DNA of 49,687 bases from Desulfocapsa sp. Its GTDB lineage: Bacteria; Desulfobacterota; Desulfobulbia; Desulfobulbales; Desulfocapsaceae. This document shows, piece after piece, positions 38,621 through 48,148 of the stretch. The position numbers and the translations under genes are program-made. Every line of letters begins with the position of its first letter. Position 1 is the first letter of the stretch. Where the stretch lies: NCBI GenBank assembly GCA_029932055.1, contig JAOZQU010000002.1:1-49687 (forward strand), written 5' to 3'. Below the pieces are notes generated by a model. The model did no database searches and was not told the origin of the DNA. It was given only the letters and a program-made list of their open reading frames with translations.

Positions 38621-41539
38621 ATGACCTATACTCCCGGCTCCTCCTATTCCGGATTTACCCTGAAACAACATCAGTACTTGGATGAGATCAAAGCAGATGT
38701 GTATCTCTTTGAACACGATATCCTGGGCTGCCCCCTGCTGGCTATTAAAAACAGCGACAGCAACAAGACCTTTTCCGCAGCCTTTAACACCATTCCCACC
38801 GACTCAACTGGTGTTGCCCATATCCTTGAGCACTCTGTACTCATGGGGTCACAGAAATATCCGGTAAAAGATGTATTTGGCGAGATCAATAAAGGCGGGC
38901 TCATGACCTTTTTAAATGCCATGACCGGTTCCGATATCACCTACTATCCCTTTGCCACCAGAAATCTAAAAGAATACTTCAACATCATGGATGTATATAT
39001 GGACGTGATGCTGAACCCGCTCCTGGCACGATCCACCTTTGAACAGGAAGGCTGGCATTATCATCAGGAGGGCAAAGATACTCCCCTGCAATATCAGGGT
39101 GTGGTTTACAATGAAATGAAAGGGGCATTCTCCGACCCTATCCGCCTGATGTTCCATCACATATTTGGAGGGCTTATGCCAGACTCCACCTATGCCCACG
39201 AATCGGGAGGAGATCCACAGAATATTCCAGATCTCTCTTATGAGAAATTCTGTGCCTTCCACAAAACCCATTACCATCCATCTAATGGTACCTTTTTTAT
39301 CTATGGTGATGCGAAACTGGACGTTGAACTTGCTTACCTGCAGGATAATTTCCTTTCCCGTTTTCCTGAAAAAGGGACACGTGCGGAAGTACTTTCCGGC
39401 ACAGACATTCGAGAAATCACCTACATTGAAGACAGCTACAGCGTGGACTCAACAGAAACTGTTGAGAAAACTTTTCTGGCCGTGGCAAGCACTGTCTCAA
39501 CCGTACTTAAGCGTGAGGAGAATGCAGCCTTCCAGATCATTGCCAACATCCTCTACAACTCCGATGCATCACCTCTGAAAAATACCATTGTTACCAGTGG
39601 ACTGTGCAAGGATTTTGGTGGTTTTTATCTCTCCACCTCAAGTTTCAAAACCATGATGGTCACCTATCTTGTGGGCAGTGATCCTGAAAAACGTGACGAC
39701 TTCCTCGCCCTCTATAAAAAAACCCTCTCACAAATGGCTACAGATGGCCTGGGTCATGAACTGATATTATCTGAACTGAACAAGTATGAATTTGGAGTGA
39801 GAGAAGAGGGCAGCAAGGCGCAGCGAGGGCTTGATCTTATTGGCAAGGCACTGCCGGCATTCAAATACGGAACTGACCCTTATGATTCCCTGCAGATCGA
39901 AGAACTGTTTGCCACCATCCGCAACAAGGCTTTGCACGAAAACTATTTCGAAGAACTGATCAACAAATATCTGCTGGACAACCCGGCAACGGTCGTGGTC
40001 ACCTTACAGCCTGACCCGGAAAAACAGGCAAGAGACATGGCAAGGGAAGCAGCTCGCCTGCAGGAGTATGAAAACAGCCTTGACCAGTCCAGCCACGAAC
40101 AACTTATTGCCAGAACCCTGGAACTGATGGCTGATCAACAGCAGGCCAATAGTGTGGAAACCCTTTCACTGCTGCCTCAGTTGACACTCGATGATCTGGA
40201 TCAGGACATCAAGTTTCACCAGGTGGAGGCCACAGAAATAGAAGGGCATGAGCTTCTGATCAGCGAACTGGCTACCGACCATATCTCCTATATTGATATC
40301 GGATTCGACATCTCCTGCCTGCCATCCCGTTATCTTCCCTGGCTTGACCTTTTTGGAACCATTGTCACGGAGATCGGCACCAGCAAAATGGATTACATGC
40401 ATTTTGCCAGGGAAATAGGCATCTGCACCGGTGGATTTTCTCATACTTTTCAATGCCATATTAAAAAAGGAGCACAAGGTGACTTCCGGCCCATACTCTG
40501 GTTTCAGATGAAATGTTTACCAGAATATCAGGAACGGGCCATGGAAATCCTGAACAATGTCTTTAGCGATGTTTCTTTAAATGACCGGCTACATATCCAG
40601 GAGATCGTAGTCCGTGAATTTGCCTGGACTGAACATGCGGCCCAAAGTGAGGGCTACAGCCTGGCAACATCGCTCGCCTTTGCCCAGCTCAGTAAATCCG
40701 GAGCATGCAATGAAATGGTTTCAGGTGTTACCTGCTATCGCAGTACTAAAAAACTTGCTCACAACTATCCGGCACATGAAGAAGCCTTTCTTACCGGTCT
40801 GCAGGAAATGGCGGCTATCATTTTCAACCGCAACAACATGATCCTCTCTATCACTGCGGATGAACGTGAAGTGACATCTTTCAAGGATCTCAGCAAAGGC
40901 TTAATCACTGCCCTTCCCGATACCGTGCGGCCAAAAGAGAAACTGCATATTCCGAATCTGCCAAAACATGAAGCATTGATCACTTCAGCCGAGGTGGTGT
41001 ATGCTGTGCAGAGTGGAAATCTACTGCCGAAAGGACAAGGCTACAATGGCCACTTTGAAGTGCTCAAGACCTACCTGTCCCGCGACTATCTATGGAATAC
41101 GGTGCGACAGATGGGTGGGGCCTACGGTTGCTTTATCCAGTTCAGCCATATCAGCGGCAACTTTGCAGTCATCAGCTACCGGGATCCGCAGGTACGAAAA
41201 ACCTATGACAGTTACCAGGCCATGTCTCAGGTAATCAAAAATCTTGAGCTACCTGAAGAAGTTTTGCAACAGCTGATTATTGGTACTTACGGCAACTTTA
41301 CCCCTCTTCAGGCCTCTGCTGCCCAAGGTGCTGTTGCCCGCAATGATTACCTCAATGGAATCACCAGCGAAGACAAACACCAACGCCTGAGAGAGATTAT
41401 TTCAACCTCTGTGAAAGATATGCGTATCTATGCTGATGCTTTTGCAGGCATGCAGAAAAAAAGTCACCGAATGATCATTGGCAACAGAGCCAAAATAGAA
41501 GCGGATGCCGATCTCTTTGATCAGGTCGGTGAGTTATAG
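38621..41539 (+). CDS. Insulinase-family peptidase M16C (presequence-protease-like)
   Basis: 972 aa; HxxEH motif 'GVAHILEHSVLMGSQKYPVKD', 'VYNEMKGAFSDP'. Confidence 0.93.
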   Translation: MTYTPGSSYSGFTLKQHQYLDEIKADVYLFEHDILGCPLLAIKNSDSNKTFSAAFNTIPTDSTGVAHILEHSVLMGSQKYPVKDVFGEINKGGLMTFLNAMTGSDITYYPFATRNLKEYFNIMDVYMDVMLNPLLARSTFEQEGWHYHQEGKDTPLQYQGVVYNEMKGAFSDPIRLMFHHIFGGLMPDSTYAHESGGDPQNIPDLSYEKFCAFHKTHYHPSNGTFFIYGDAKLDVELAYLQDNFLSRFPEKGTRAEVLSGTDIREITYIEDSYSVDSTETVEKTFLAVASTVSTVLKREENAAFQIIANILYNSDASPLKNTIVTSGLCKDFGGFYLSTSSFKTMMVTYLVGSDPEKRDDFLALYKKTLSQMATDGLGHELILSELNKYEFGVREEGSKAQRGLDLIGKALPAFKYGTDPYDSLQIEELFATIRNKALHENYFEELINKYLLDNPATVVVTLQPDPEKQARDMAREAARLQEYENSLDQSSHEQLIARTLELMADQQQANSVETLSLLPQLTLDDLDQDIKFHQVEATEIEGHELLISELATDHISYIDIGFDISCLPSRYLPWLDLFGTIVTEIGTSKMDYMHFAREIGICTGGFSHTFQCHIKKGAQGDFRPILWFQMKCLPEYQERAMEILNNVFSDVSLNDRLHIQEIVVREFAWTEHAAQSEGYSLATSLAFAQLSKSGACNEMVSGVTCYRSTKKLAHNYPAHEEAFLTGLQEMAAIIFNRNNMILSITADEREVTSFKDLSKGLITALPDTVRPKEKLHIPNLPKHEALITSAEVVYAVQSGNLLPKGQGYNGHFEVLKTYLSRDYLWNTVRQMGGAYGCFIQFSHISGNFAVISYRDPQVRKTYDSYQAMSQVIKNLELPEEVLQQLIIGTYGNFTPLQASAAQGAVARNDYLNGITSEDKHQRLREIISTSVKDMRIYADAFAGMQKKSHRMIIGNRAKIEADADLFDQVGEL

Positions 41540-41541
41540 AC

Positions 41542-41721
41542 AGGGCGCATTCAATAATAATTTCGTATTCTGAGGCGCAATATCAATATTAAAAAAAAAG
41601 ATCTTCGATTATTTAATCCTCAACGTAGCTCAGCTACGCCTGCGGTTAAATAATCACAGATCGTTTCTCTAAACATTCATCTTACACCACATAATTACGA
41701 AGTTATTTTTGAATGAACCCT
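41542..41721. mobile_element. MITE-like element with 26-bp TIRs and central hairpin
   Basis: Left AGGGCGCATTCAATAATAATTTCGTA (41542-41567) versus reverse complement of right 41696-41721 AGGGTTCATTCAAAAATAACTTCGTA: 22/26 identical. Internal stem GATTATTTAA...CGTAGCT-C-AGCTACG...TTAAATAATC (41607-41655) with outer GATCT/AGATC (41600-41604 / 41658-41662). Confidence 0.75.
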
Positions 41722-41723
41722 AA

Positions 41724-42635
41724 ATGAAAAAAGTACTGGTTCTCTATTACTCGCAAAGCGGACAGCTGAAGTCTGTCATGGACAAAATTGTTGCGCCACT
41801 GATACAGTGCGGCCATGTCCAGTGTGATTACCGAAACATTGAGCCCCAAACCCCCTATCCATATCCGTGGCCGTTTTATGCATTCTTCAATGTTTTCCCC
41901 GAAGCTGTTTTTCTTGATGGCTGCCCTGTTGAACAGGTTGATGCCGATAAAGAGTACGATTTGATTATTCTGGGATACACATCCTGGTTTCTCTCTCCTT
42001 CCATCCCTGTAACCGGATTTTTACAAAGCGAACAGGCTAAACAACTGTTCAAGGGAAAGCCGGTGGTAACCGTAATTGCATGCCGTGATATGTGGTTGAT
42101 TGCTCAGGAAAAGATGAAATCTCTACTCACTGATCTTGGGGCGCATCTGATTGACAATGTTGTCCTCACTGACCAAGGGAAATCACTCTACAGCTTTGTT
42201 ACAACCCCGCGTTGGCTGCTCACCGGAAAAAAAGATGCCTTCTGGTTCTTTCCCCGTGCCGGAGTGCACAAAAATGAAATAACAGCCACCTCCCGTTTTG
42301 GAGATCGTCTCTGTAATGCCTTGCAAAATGATGAGGAACGCAGTAATCTCCCGCTCCTGCGAAATATGGCAGCAGTCAGTGTGAATGGCAAGCTCATTGC
42401 CACCGAACAGATTGCCCATCGCAGCTTTTTAATCTGGTCCAAACTCATAAAAAAAGCGGGCCCGCAAGGCTCAAGGGGACGCAACATAGTTATCACAATC
42501 TATGCATTTTTTTTATTGACACTGATACTCACCGTTGTACCACTGAACATGCTGATCCGAAAACTGATCTCGCCATTTAGAAAAAAGGCACTCGACAAGG
42601 CTGTCAGCTATTACGAACAGCCTTCTGGAAGATAA
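41724..42635 (+). CDS. DarA-like (dialkylresorcinol condensing enzyme family) protein with flavodoxin-like N-terminus
   Basis: 'MKKVLVLYYSQSGQLKSVMDKIVAPL', 'DLIILGYTSWFLSPSIPVTGFLQSEQAKQLFKGKPVVTVIACRDMWLIAQEKMKSLL' resembles DarA-annotated proteins of flexirubin/DAR clusters (recalled, not searched). Confidence 0.75.
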   Translation: MKKVLVLYYSQSGQLKSVMDKIVAPLIQCGHVQCDYRNIEPQTPYPYPWPFYAFFNVFPEAVFLDGCPVEQVDADKEYDLIILGYTSWFLSPSIPVTGFLQSEQAKQLFKGKPVVTVIACRDMWLIAQEKMKSLLTDLGAHLIDNVVLTDQGKSLYSFVTTPRWLLTGKKDAFWFFPRAGVHKNEITATSRFGDRLCNALQNDEERSNLPLLRNMAAVSVNGKLIATEQIAHRSFLIWSKLIKKAGPQGSRGRNIVITIYAFFLLTLILTVVPLNMLIRKLISPFRKKALDKAVSYYEQPSGR

Positions 42636-42651
42636 AGATAACAAAACACGC

Positions 42652-43806
42652 ATGTCTCGAAACGTTTACATCAATGCTATCAGTGCATTCCTGCCCAACG
42701 AACCGGTTTCCAATGATACCATGGAATCAATTCTGCTGCAGGTTACTCCACGGCCTTCCCGAGTACGAAAGCTGATTCTGCGTAGTAACAAAATTACCTC
42801 CCGCTATTATGCCATTGATCCAGATACAGGGCTTGCCACCCACAACAATGCCCAGCTGACTGCCGAAGCAGTACGTAAACTTGGTGCACAGGGTTGTCAT
42901 CTCAACACAATCGAAGTTCTGGCTTGCGGCACCACCCTACCCGACCAACTCATACCCAATCATGCCCTTATGGTTCATGGCGAGCTGAAACTCCCTCCAT
43001 GTGAAGCAGTTGCCACGGCTGGTGTCTGCCTCTCAGGCACGATGTCGCTCAAATACACCTATATGTCGATTCTTTCCGGGCTGAACAGGAATGGAGTGGC
43101 AACAGGATCAGAAAATGTGTCATCCCTCATGCGGGGGCATCTATTTACAGAAGAAATAGAATCACAAAACAGACAACTCGAAAAAAGTCCGGAAATCGCC
43201 TTTGAAAAAGATTTTCTGCGCTGGATGCTGAGCGATGGTGCAGGGGCTGCCTGGCTGAGCGATACGCCCAATAGTGACAAGAACAAAATATCTCTTCGAA
43301 TTGACTGGATTCACCAGAAATCCTATGCAGGAGAGCTTGATGCCTGTATGTATGCCGGGGCTGAAAAACGAAAAGATGGTTCTCTGCAGGGGTGGCGTGA
43401 ATACCTGCCGCAGGAGTGGCTTGAACATTCAATTTTTTCCATCAAACAGGATGTAAAACTGCTGAATGACAAGATCATTGACTATACAGTGACACGACCG
43501 CTGCAGGAACTTGTGGAACAGGGAAGAGTAAGGCCAGAGGAGATCGACTGGTTCCTGCCCCACTACTCATCTGACTTCTTTCGTAAAAAAGTCGATATTG
43601 GTATGCGCCTGGCAGGCTGTGAAATCCCACAGAATAAATGGTTCAGCAACCTGTCCAGCAAAGGAAATACCGGATCCGCATCCATCTACATCATCCTTGA
43701 AGAACTTTTTCATTCCGGACGTCTGAAAAAAGGTGCTCGCCTGCTCTGTTACGTTCCTGAGAGTGCTCGTTTCTCAACCGCCTTTATGCATTTTACGGTG
43801 GTATAG
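42652..43806 (+). CDS. Beta-ketoacyl-ACP synthase III (DarB-like)
   Basis: KASIII fold with Cys (TAGVCLSGT), His (WFLPHYSSDF) and Asn (SSKGNTGSASIY) catalytic positions. Confidence 0.85.
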   Translation: MSRNVYINAISAFLPNEPVSNDTMESILLQVTPRPSRVRKLILRSNKITSRYYAIDPDTGLATHNNAQLTAEAVRKLGAQGCHLNTIEVLACGTTLPDQLIPNHALMVHGELKLPPCEAVATAGVCLSGTMSLKYTYMSILSGLNRNGVATGSENVSSLMRGHLFTEEIESQNRQLEKSPEIAFEKDFLRWMLSDGAGAAWLSDTPNSDKNKISLRIDWIHQKSYAGELDACMYAGAEKRKDGSLQGWREYLPQEWLEHSIFSIKQDVKLLNDKIIDYTVTRPLQELVEQGRVRPEEIDWFLPHYSSDFFRKKVDIGMRLAGCEIPQNKWFSNLSSKGNTGSASIYIILEELFHSGRLKKGARLLCYVPESARFSTAFMHFTVV

Positions 43807-43810
43807 AGAG

Positions 43811-44227
43811 ATGGATTGTAACAGGGTGCCTCAGGATAATATATCCACCTATGGCAACAATAAAAAGGCAGTTTATGCCACAGATCAGGAAGGCCAGTAC
43901 ACGATTATTGCTTCATCCGGCTGGGAAATCGAGGGCGAGGCCACCACACAGGCAGTACAGGAACTAAACCGCCAGGCAGACAGAGCGTATTCAAAAGTCG
44001 TAGCAGGTGAAAAATCTCCCTTATATTTTCACATGTATGATTGTCGTATGGATCTGCAGGTACTGTCAGAATCTACCGGATTATTCAAGTGGCGAATCAA
44101 ACGTCATTTTAAACCATCTGTTTTCAGCTGTCTCTCAAAGACATTGCTTGAACGTTACGGAAGTGCTTTAGGTATGAGCACGGAAAATCTTTGCAAGCTA
44201 CCGGAACGCGAGACAAGCAATGTATAA
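43811..44227 (+). CDS. Conserved small protein of BtrH/Dar-type cluster, unknown function
   Basis: 'YFHMYDCRMDLQVLSESTGLFKWRIKRHFKPSVFSCLSKTLLERYGSALGMS'; start at internal ATG 43811; 3' end overlaps next gene. Confidence 0.65.
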   Translation: MDCNRVPQDNISTYGNNKKAVYATDQEGQYTIIASSGWEIEGEATTQAVQELNRQADRAYSKVVAGEKSPLYFHMYDCRMDLQVLSESTGLFKWRIKRHFKPSVFSCLSKTLLERYGSALGMSTENLCKLPERETSNV

Positions 44228-45239
44228 GCATAAAAATATACAAAAGACCTATAAGCACAATCATTTTGCCCATTGTGAAAGCGGAGTGATGTCGCTGATG
44301 ATGTCCCACCATGGCCTGCCACTTTCTGAGGCCATGGCTTTTGGCCTGTCCGGTTCTTTGATGTTTGCCTATCTGCCCTTTATAAAACTTGGCGGCATGC
44401 CGCTCATAGCCTATCGGGCAAGACCCAAAAGCATCATTAAAGGTTTGCAGAAAAACTTATCGATCAAGATAAAAATGCACACCTTTTCCAAACCGCAAAA
44501 AGGAATGGATGCACTTAACACGCTCTTGGGCCAGGGAAAAATTGTTGGAGCGCAGACATCTGTCTTCTGGCTCCCTTATTTCCCTCCGGAGATGCGATTC
44601 CACTTTAACGCCCACAACCTGATCATTTACGGAAAAGAAGGAAACGAATACCTGATAAGCGATCCGGTATTTGAAACAAGCAATCGTTGTGAAGCCAGGG
44701 ATCTGGAAAAAGCCCGCTTTGTCAAGGGCATGATGGCACCTAAAGGATTACTTTACTATCCTGTGGAAACCCCGGTAAACATCAGCTATGAAACCATTCT
44801 CCCGAAGGTGATCAAGAAAAATGCCAGGGCCATGCTGAAAACTCCGGTTCCCATTGCCGGTATCCGGGGGATCCGTGCTTTGGCAAAAGGTATTTCTAAG
44901 CTGAAAAAGAAAGATCGTCGTTACGCAAAACTCTTTTTAGGCCATATTGTGAGAATGCAGGAAGAAATCGGTACCGGAGGCGCAGGTTTTCGCTTTATCT
45001 ATGCCTCCTTTTTGCAGGAGGCTGGAGAGATACTTGATAGTCGGCAACTGAAAAACGGGTCTCAAATGATGACAGCAGTGGGCGATGAATGGCGTGAATT
45101 TGCCCTGCTTGCTGTAACCTCCATTCGTGGAAAAAAAAGTAACACCATTGATTTTGACGCGCTACGTGAAAAACTCAATAATGTTGCTGATGCAGAGTCT
45201 GCCGTTTATAAAGAACTACTGGACAGTAAACTGGTTTAG
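44220..45239 (+). CDS. BtrH N-terminal domain protein (C39-like Cys acyltransferase/peptidase fold)
   Basis: 'HFAHCESGVMSLMMSHHGLPLSEAMAFGLSGSLMFAYLP' (Cys), 'FNAHNLIIYGKEGNEYLISDP' (His-Asp). Confidence 0.85.
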   Translation: MYKHKNIQKTYKHNHFAHCESGVMSLMMSHHGLPLSEAMAFGLSGSLMFAYLPFIKLGGMPLIAYRARPKSIIKGLQKNLSIKIKMHTFSKPQKGMDALNTLLGQGKIVGAQTSVFWLPYFPPEMRFHFNAHNLIIYGKEGNEYLISDPVFETSNRCEARDLEKARFVKGMMAPKGLLYYPVETPVNISYETILPKVIKKNARAMLKTPVPIAGIRGIRALAKGISKLKKKDRRYAKLFLGHIVRMQEEIGTGGAGFRFIYASFLQEAGEILDSRQLKNGSQMMTAVGDEWREFALLAVTSIRGKKSNTIDFDALREKLNNVADAESAVYKELLDSKLV

Positions 45240-45242
45240 ACA

Positions 45243-46166
45243 ATGATCAGCATCAGAAATCTCGTTAAACGCTATGATGACCAGTTAGCACTGAAGCAGC
45301 TCAACCTGAGCGTTGAAAAAGGTATTATTTTTGGTCTCCTCGGCCCCAACGGCGCCGGAAAAACTACACTTATTTCAATTCTTAATGGATTGACCAATTT
45401 TCAGGAAGGTGAAATTGAAATCTTAGGTCTTCCTCTGCGCAAAAATTTAAAAGCCATTCGCAGACGCAGCACCTTTATCCCTCAATCACTTGCCCTTTAT
45501 GACCATTTAAGTGTTATTGAAAATCTCCGTTTTTTTGCAGGCATTCAATCTATCAGCGGTGAAACCCTGCGCAAAAATATCGATTATGCAATTTCTGTTA
45601 ACCGCCTTCAACCACTCACTGAAAAAAAGGCGAGCACGCTCTCTGGAGGCCAGAAACGCAGACTCAATATTGCAATCGGACTCCTGAACAATCCGGACAT
45701 CCTCTATTTCGACGAACCAACCGTTGGCATTGACCCTGAATCACGTGGTGAAATTCTCGAGACCATTCGTTCTTTCAAACACGATAATAAAACTGTTATT
45801 TACACATCGCATTACATGGAAGAGATTGAAAAAATCTGTGATGAAGCAGCCATTCTCAATGCTGGAGAGATCGTCCGCCAGGGATCGCTTACAAGTCTGT
45901 TACAAAATAACAATGACCATTCCGCAGTTATCGAATGTATTCACCCAAACAGGGAACAACTCAGTAAAATAGCGGACGGACATGATGGTACTGAACTGTT
46001 TAATTCAAATAAACTGATGGTACTCCGTCCAAACAGTAAAAAAATGGCAGCACTGCTCGCAGATCTTGAAGCAAAAGATATCCAGCTCAAGCAAATCCGC
46101 TACGACAGTATAAACCTTGAGTCTCTTTTTATCAGTTTGACCTCTCGTGAGAATCCTGATGCTTAA
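45243..46166 (+). CDS. ABC transporter ATP-binding protein (ABC-2 type)
   Basis: Walker A GPNGAGKTT, signature LSGGQKRR, Walker B ILYFDEPTVGIDP. Confidence 0.95.
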   Translation: MISIRNLVKRYDDQLALKQLNLSVEKGIIFGLLGPNGAGKTTLISILNGLTNFQEGEIEILGLPLRKNLKAIRRRSTFIPQSLALYDHLSVIENLRFFAGIQSISGETLRKNIDYAISVNRLQPLTEKKASTLSGGQKRRLNIAIGLLNNPDILYFDEPTVGIDPESRGEILETIRSFKHDNKTVIYTSHYMEEIEKICDEAAILNAGEIVRQGSLTSLLQNNNDHSAVIECIHPNREQLSKIADGHDGTELFNSNKLMVLRPNSKKMAALLADLEAKDIQLKQIRYDSINLESLFISLTSRENPDA

Positions 46167-47355
46167 GGCAATGCTCATAAAAGAGTTCATTCTTATCATG
46201 CGGGATAAACATGCACTTGCAGCACTCTTCATCATGCCTTCGATATTTATCCTTATCATGTCCATGGCACTCAAAGATACCTTTGGCAATGACCATGCAT
46301 TGCTGAACTATACGATAATTGACAGGAACCAGACCGTCCAAAGTGAGCAAGTAAACACTCTCCTCCGGGTAAACACTCTTTTTCAAAAACACGATCTGGT
46401 TATCAAGGATCAAACTGAACTCCAAAAGGCACTGAACGGCGATGTACATTTTGTTATCAGTATTCCGTCAGATTTCACTGAAAATCTGGGTAAAAAACAG
46501 CTCGACACAGCTCTTTTACATATTGATGTTGCAGCAGATGTGAAACCGGAAATGGTGTCACTTGTCAAAGCGGCACTCGCAGGAATTATTCGCCAACAAC
46601 GATTACAAAAAATACAAAACGACCTGAAAATCTTTCTACCTGATATTGCACAAAAACTTGACGGATTCTCCTTTGAAGCACAGGATGTGCTCGATATCCA
46701 TTATAATGGTATGAAAGCGGAACAAGTCCCAAGCTCCACCCAGCAAAGCGTTCCTTCGTGGATTGTATTCGGGATGTTCTTTATCATTATCCCCATGTCC
46801 ACCATTTTCATCAATGAACGTACACAGAATACACTGCTGCGCATGCATGCCATGAACATATCTATTCCTGCCCTTTTTACGGGAAAAATCGTGCCATATA
46901 TGGTCATTAATCAGATTCAGGTGTGGCTGATGATTGGAGTTGGGATATTCATCGTCCCACTGCTTGGCGCTGAGGCATTAACCCTTGGAAATTCCATCGC
47001 CGGGCTTGTTATGGTCTCAACAGGACTCAGCCTGGCTGCCATCGGTACATCAATTTTAATCGCAGTATCGGTGAACACTGTAGAACAGGCAACAACCATT
47101 GGCGGGATCAGTAATATTTTATTCGGAGCCATTGGCGGAATCATGGTGCCAAAATTTTTCATGCCGCAGGTAATGCAGACCCTCACTAATATCTCCCCGA
47201 TGTCATGGGGACTTGAAGGATTTCTGGATATTTTCCTCCGTGGTCTCGGAGCTCAGGCGGTTATTAAAGAATCACTGGCACTGGCAGGTTTTGGAGTAGG
47301 CCTGCTCATGATTGCCTGGCTGATATTCAGCTATAGAACAAAGAGGGGAATATGA
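46147..47355 (+). CDS. ABC-2 type transporter permease
   Basis: 'LIKEFILIMRDKHALAALFIMPSIFILIMSMAL' N-terminus with large periplasmic loop and C-terminal TMs ('GAIGGIMVPKFFMPQVMQTLTNISPMSWGLEGF'). Confidence 0.92.
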   Translation: MRILMLKAMLIKEFILIMRDKHALAALFIMPSIFILIMSMALKDTFGNDHALLNYTIIDRNQTVQSEQVNTLLRVNTLFQKHDLVIKDQTELQKALNGDVHFVISIPSDFTENLGKKQLDTALLHIDVAADVKPEMVSLVKAALAGIIRQQRLQKIQNDLKIFLPDIAQKLDGFSFEAQDVLDIHYNGMKAEQVPSSTQQSVPSWIVFGMFFIIIPMSTIFINERTQNTLLRMHAMNISIPALFTGKIVPYMVINQIQVWLMIGVGIFIVPLLGAEALTLGNSIAGLVMVSTGLSLAAIGTSILIAVSVNTVEQATTIGGISNILFGAIGGIMVPKFFMPQVMQTLTNISPMSWGLEGFLDIFLRGLGAQAVIKESLALAGFGVGLLMIAWLIFSYRTKRGI

Positions 47356-47621
47356 AAGGTTCGCAGGATGAGGCGTTAAAGCTACGCCTTAAAACAATGA
47401 TTTTCACAGAATGTGACATCGACGATCTCGCACCTGATGAATTGGCCGATGATATAGCCCTATTTTCAGATCAAAGTGAACTTGCTCTTGATTCGCTGGA
47501 TGCCCTGCAGATTTCAATGGGCCTGCAGAGCCAATTTGCTACCAGGATTGTGGACAGCAAAGAATTTCGCCGCCATGTAACAACAATTAACGCTCTTGCC
47601 GACTTTATTCAGCCGGAATAA
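47352..47621 (+). CDS. Acyl carrier protein
   Basis: 'SELALDSLDALQISMGLQSQF': DSL phosphopantetheine attachment motif; coupled to upstream ABC permease. Confidence 0.85.
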   Translation: MKGSQDEALKLRLKTMIFTECDIDDLAPDELADDIALFSDQSELALDSLDALQISMGLQSQFATRIVDSKEFRRHVTTINALADFIQPE

Positions 47622-47637
47622 CCTTCTGCTGAATTTC

Positions 47638-48039
47638 CTACTGTACTTCAATAACAGCCTGAATGGATGGGGGCAACGGTTCTCCGATCCATATAATTAG
47701 CTCTTTTGAGTGGTCGCTTTCTTCTTCTTCGAGATATGCCGTGATGGAAAAAGAATAACGACCATTTTCCTGGAGACCTGTGAGAGTAAAGTTTGTCACA
47801 TTACCGACATCAATGGGTGAGTTACCTTCATTCAGGCTGGTGCCAATATTATCAGAACCACTCTCTGTGTCGAATTTATAATAAAGTTTGTACCCCTTAA
47901 TCTCTTCCTGATTAGGGGACCAGCTAAATCGTACGGATCTTACCGTATCGATAGAAGTTGTCAGGGCAACTGCGGGAAGGGAATCCGCCAGTGCTTCGCA
48001 GGAAAAAAGAAGAACAATGATGAAAAACAAAAAACGCAT
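47638..48039 (-). CDS. Secreted fibronectin type III domain protein
   Basis: Signal peptide; 'VRSVRFSWSPNQEEIKGYKLYYKFDTESG...VTNFTLTGLQENGRYSFSITAY'. Confidence 0.75.
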   Translation of the reverse strand: MRFLFFIIVLLFSCEALADSLPAVALTTSIDTVRSVRFSWSPNQEEIKGYKLYYKFDTESGSDNIGTSLNEGNSPIDVGNVTNFTLTGLQENGRYSFSITAYLEEEESDHSKELIIWIGEPLPPSIQAVIEVQ

Positions 48040-48148
48040 TAGAAACCTCCACCAGCAGCAGCTTTACACTTCATGCTACAAGATAACATAATGATACATT
48101 AGATTATCAATGACTTGCGACACGTTCATAAAAAGCTAAAATGTCACT

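Noticed and set aside
20972-41567. Shared CAGGGCGC string in the 20.9-kb and 41.5-kb elements as evidence of one family
   Set aside because: Only 8 nt exact, and it sits at the inner end of one TIR but the outer end of the other; probably coincidence without further copies.
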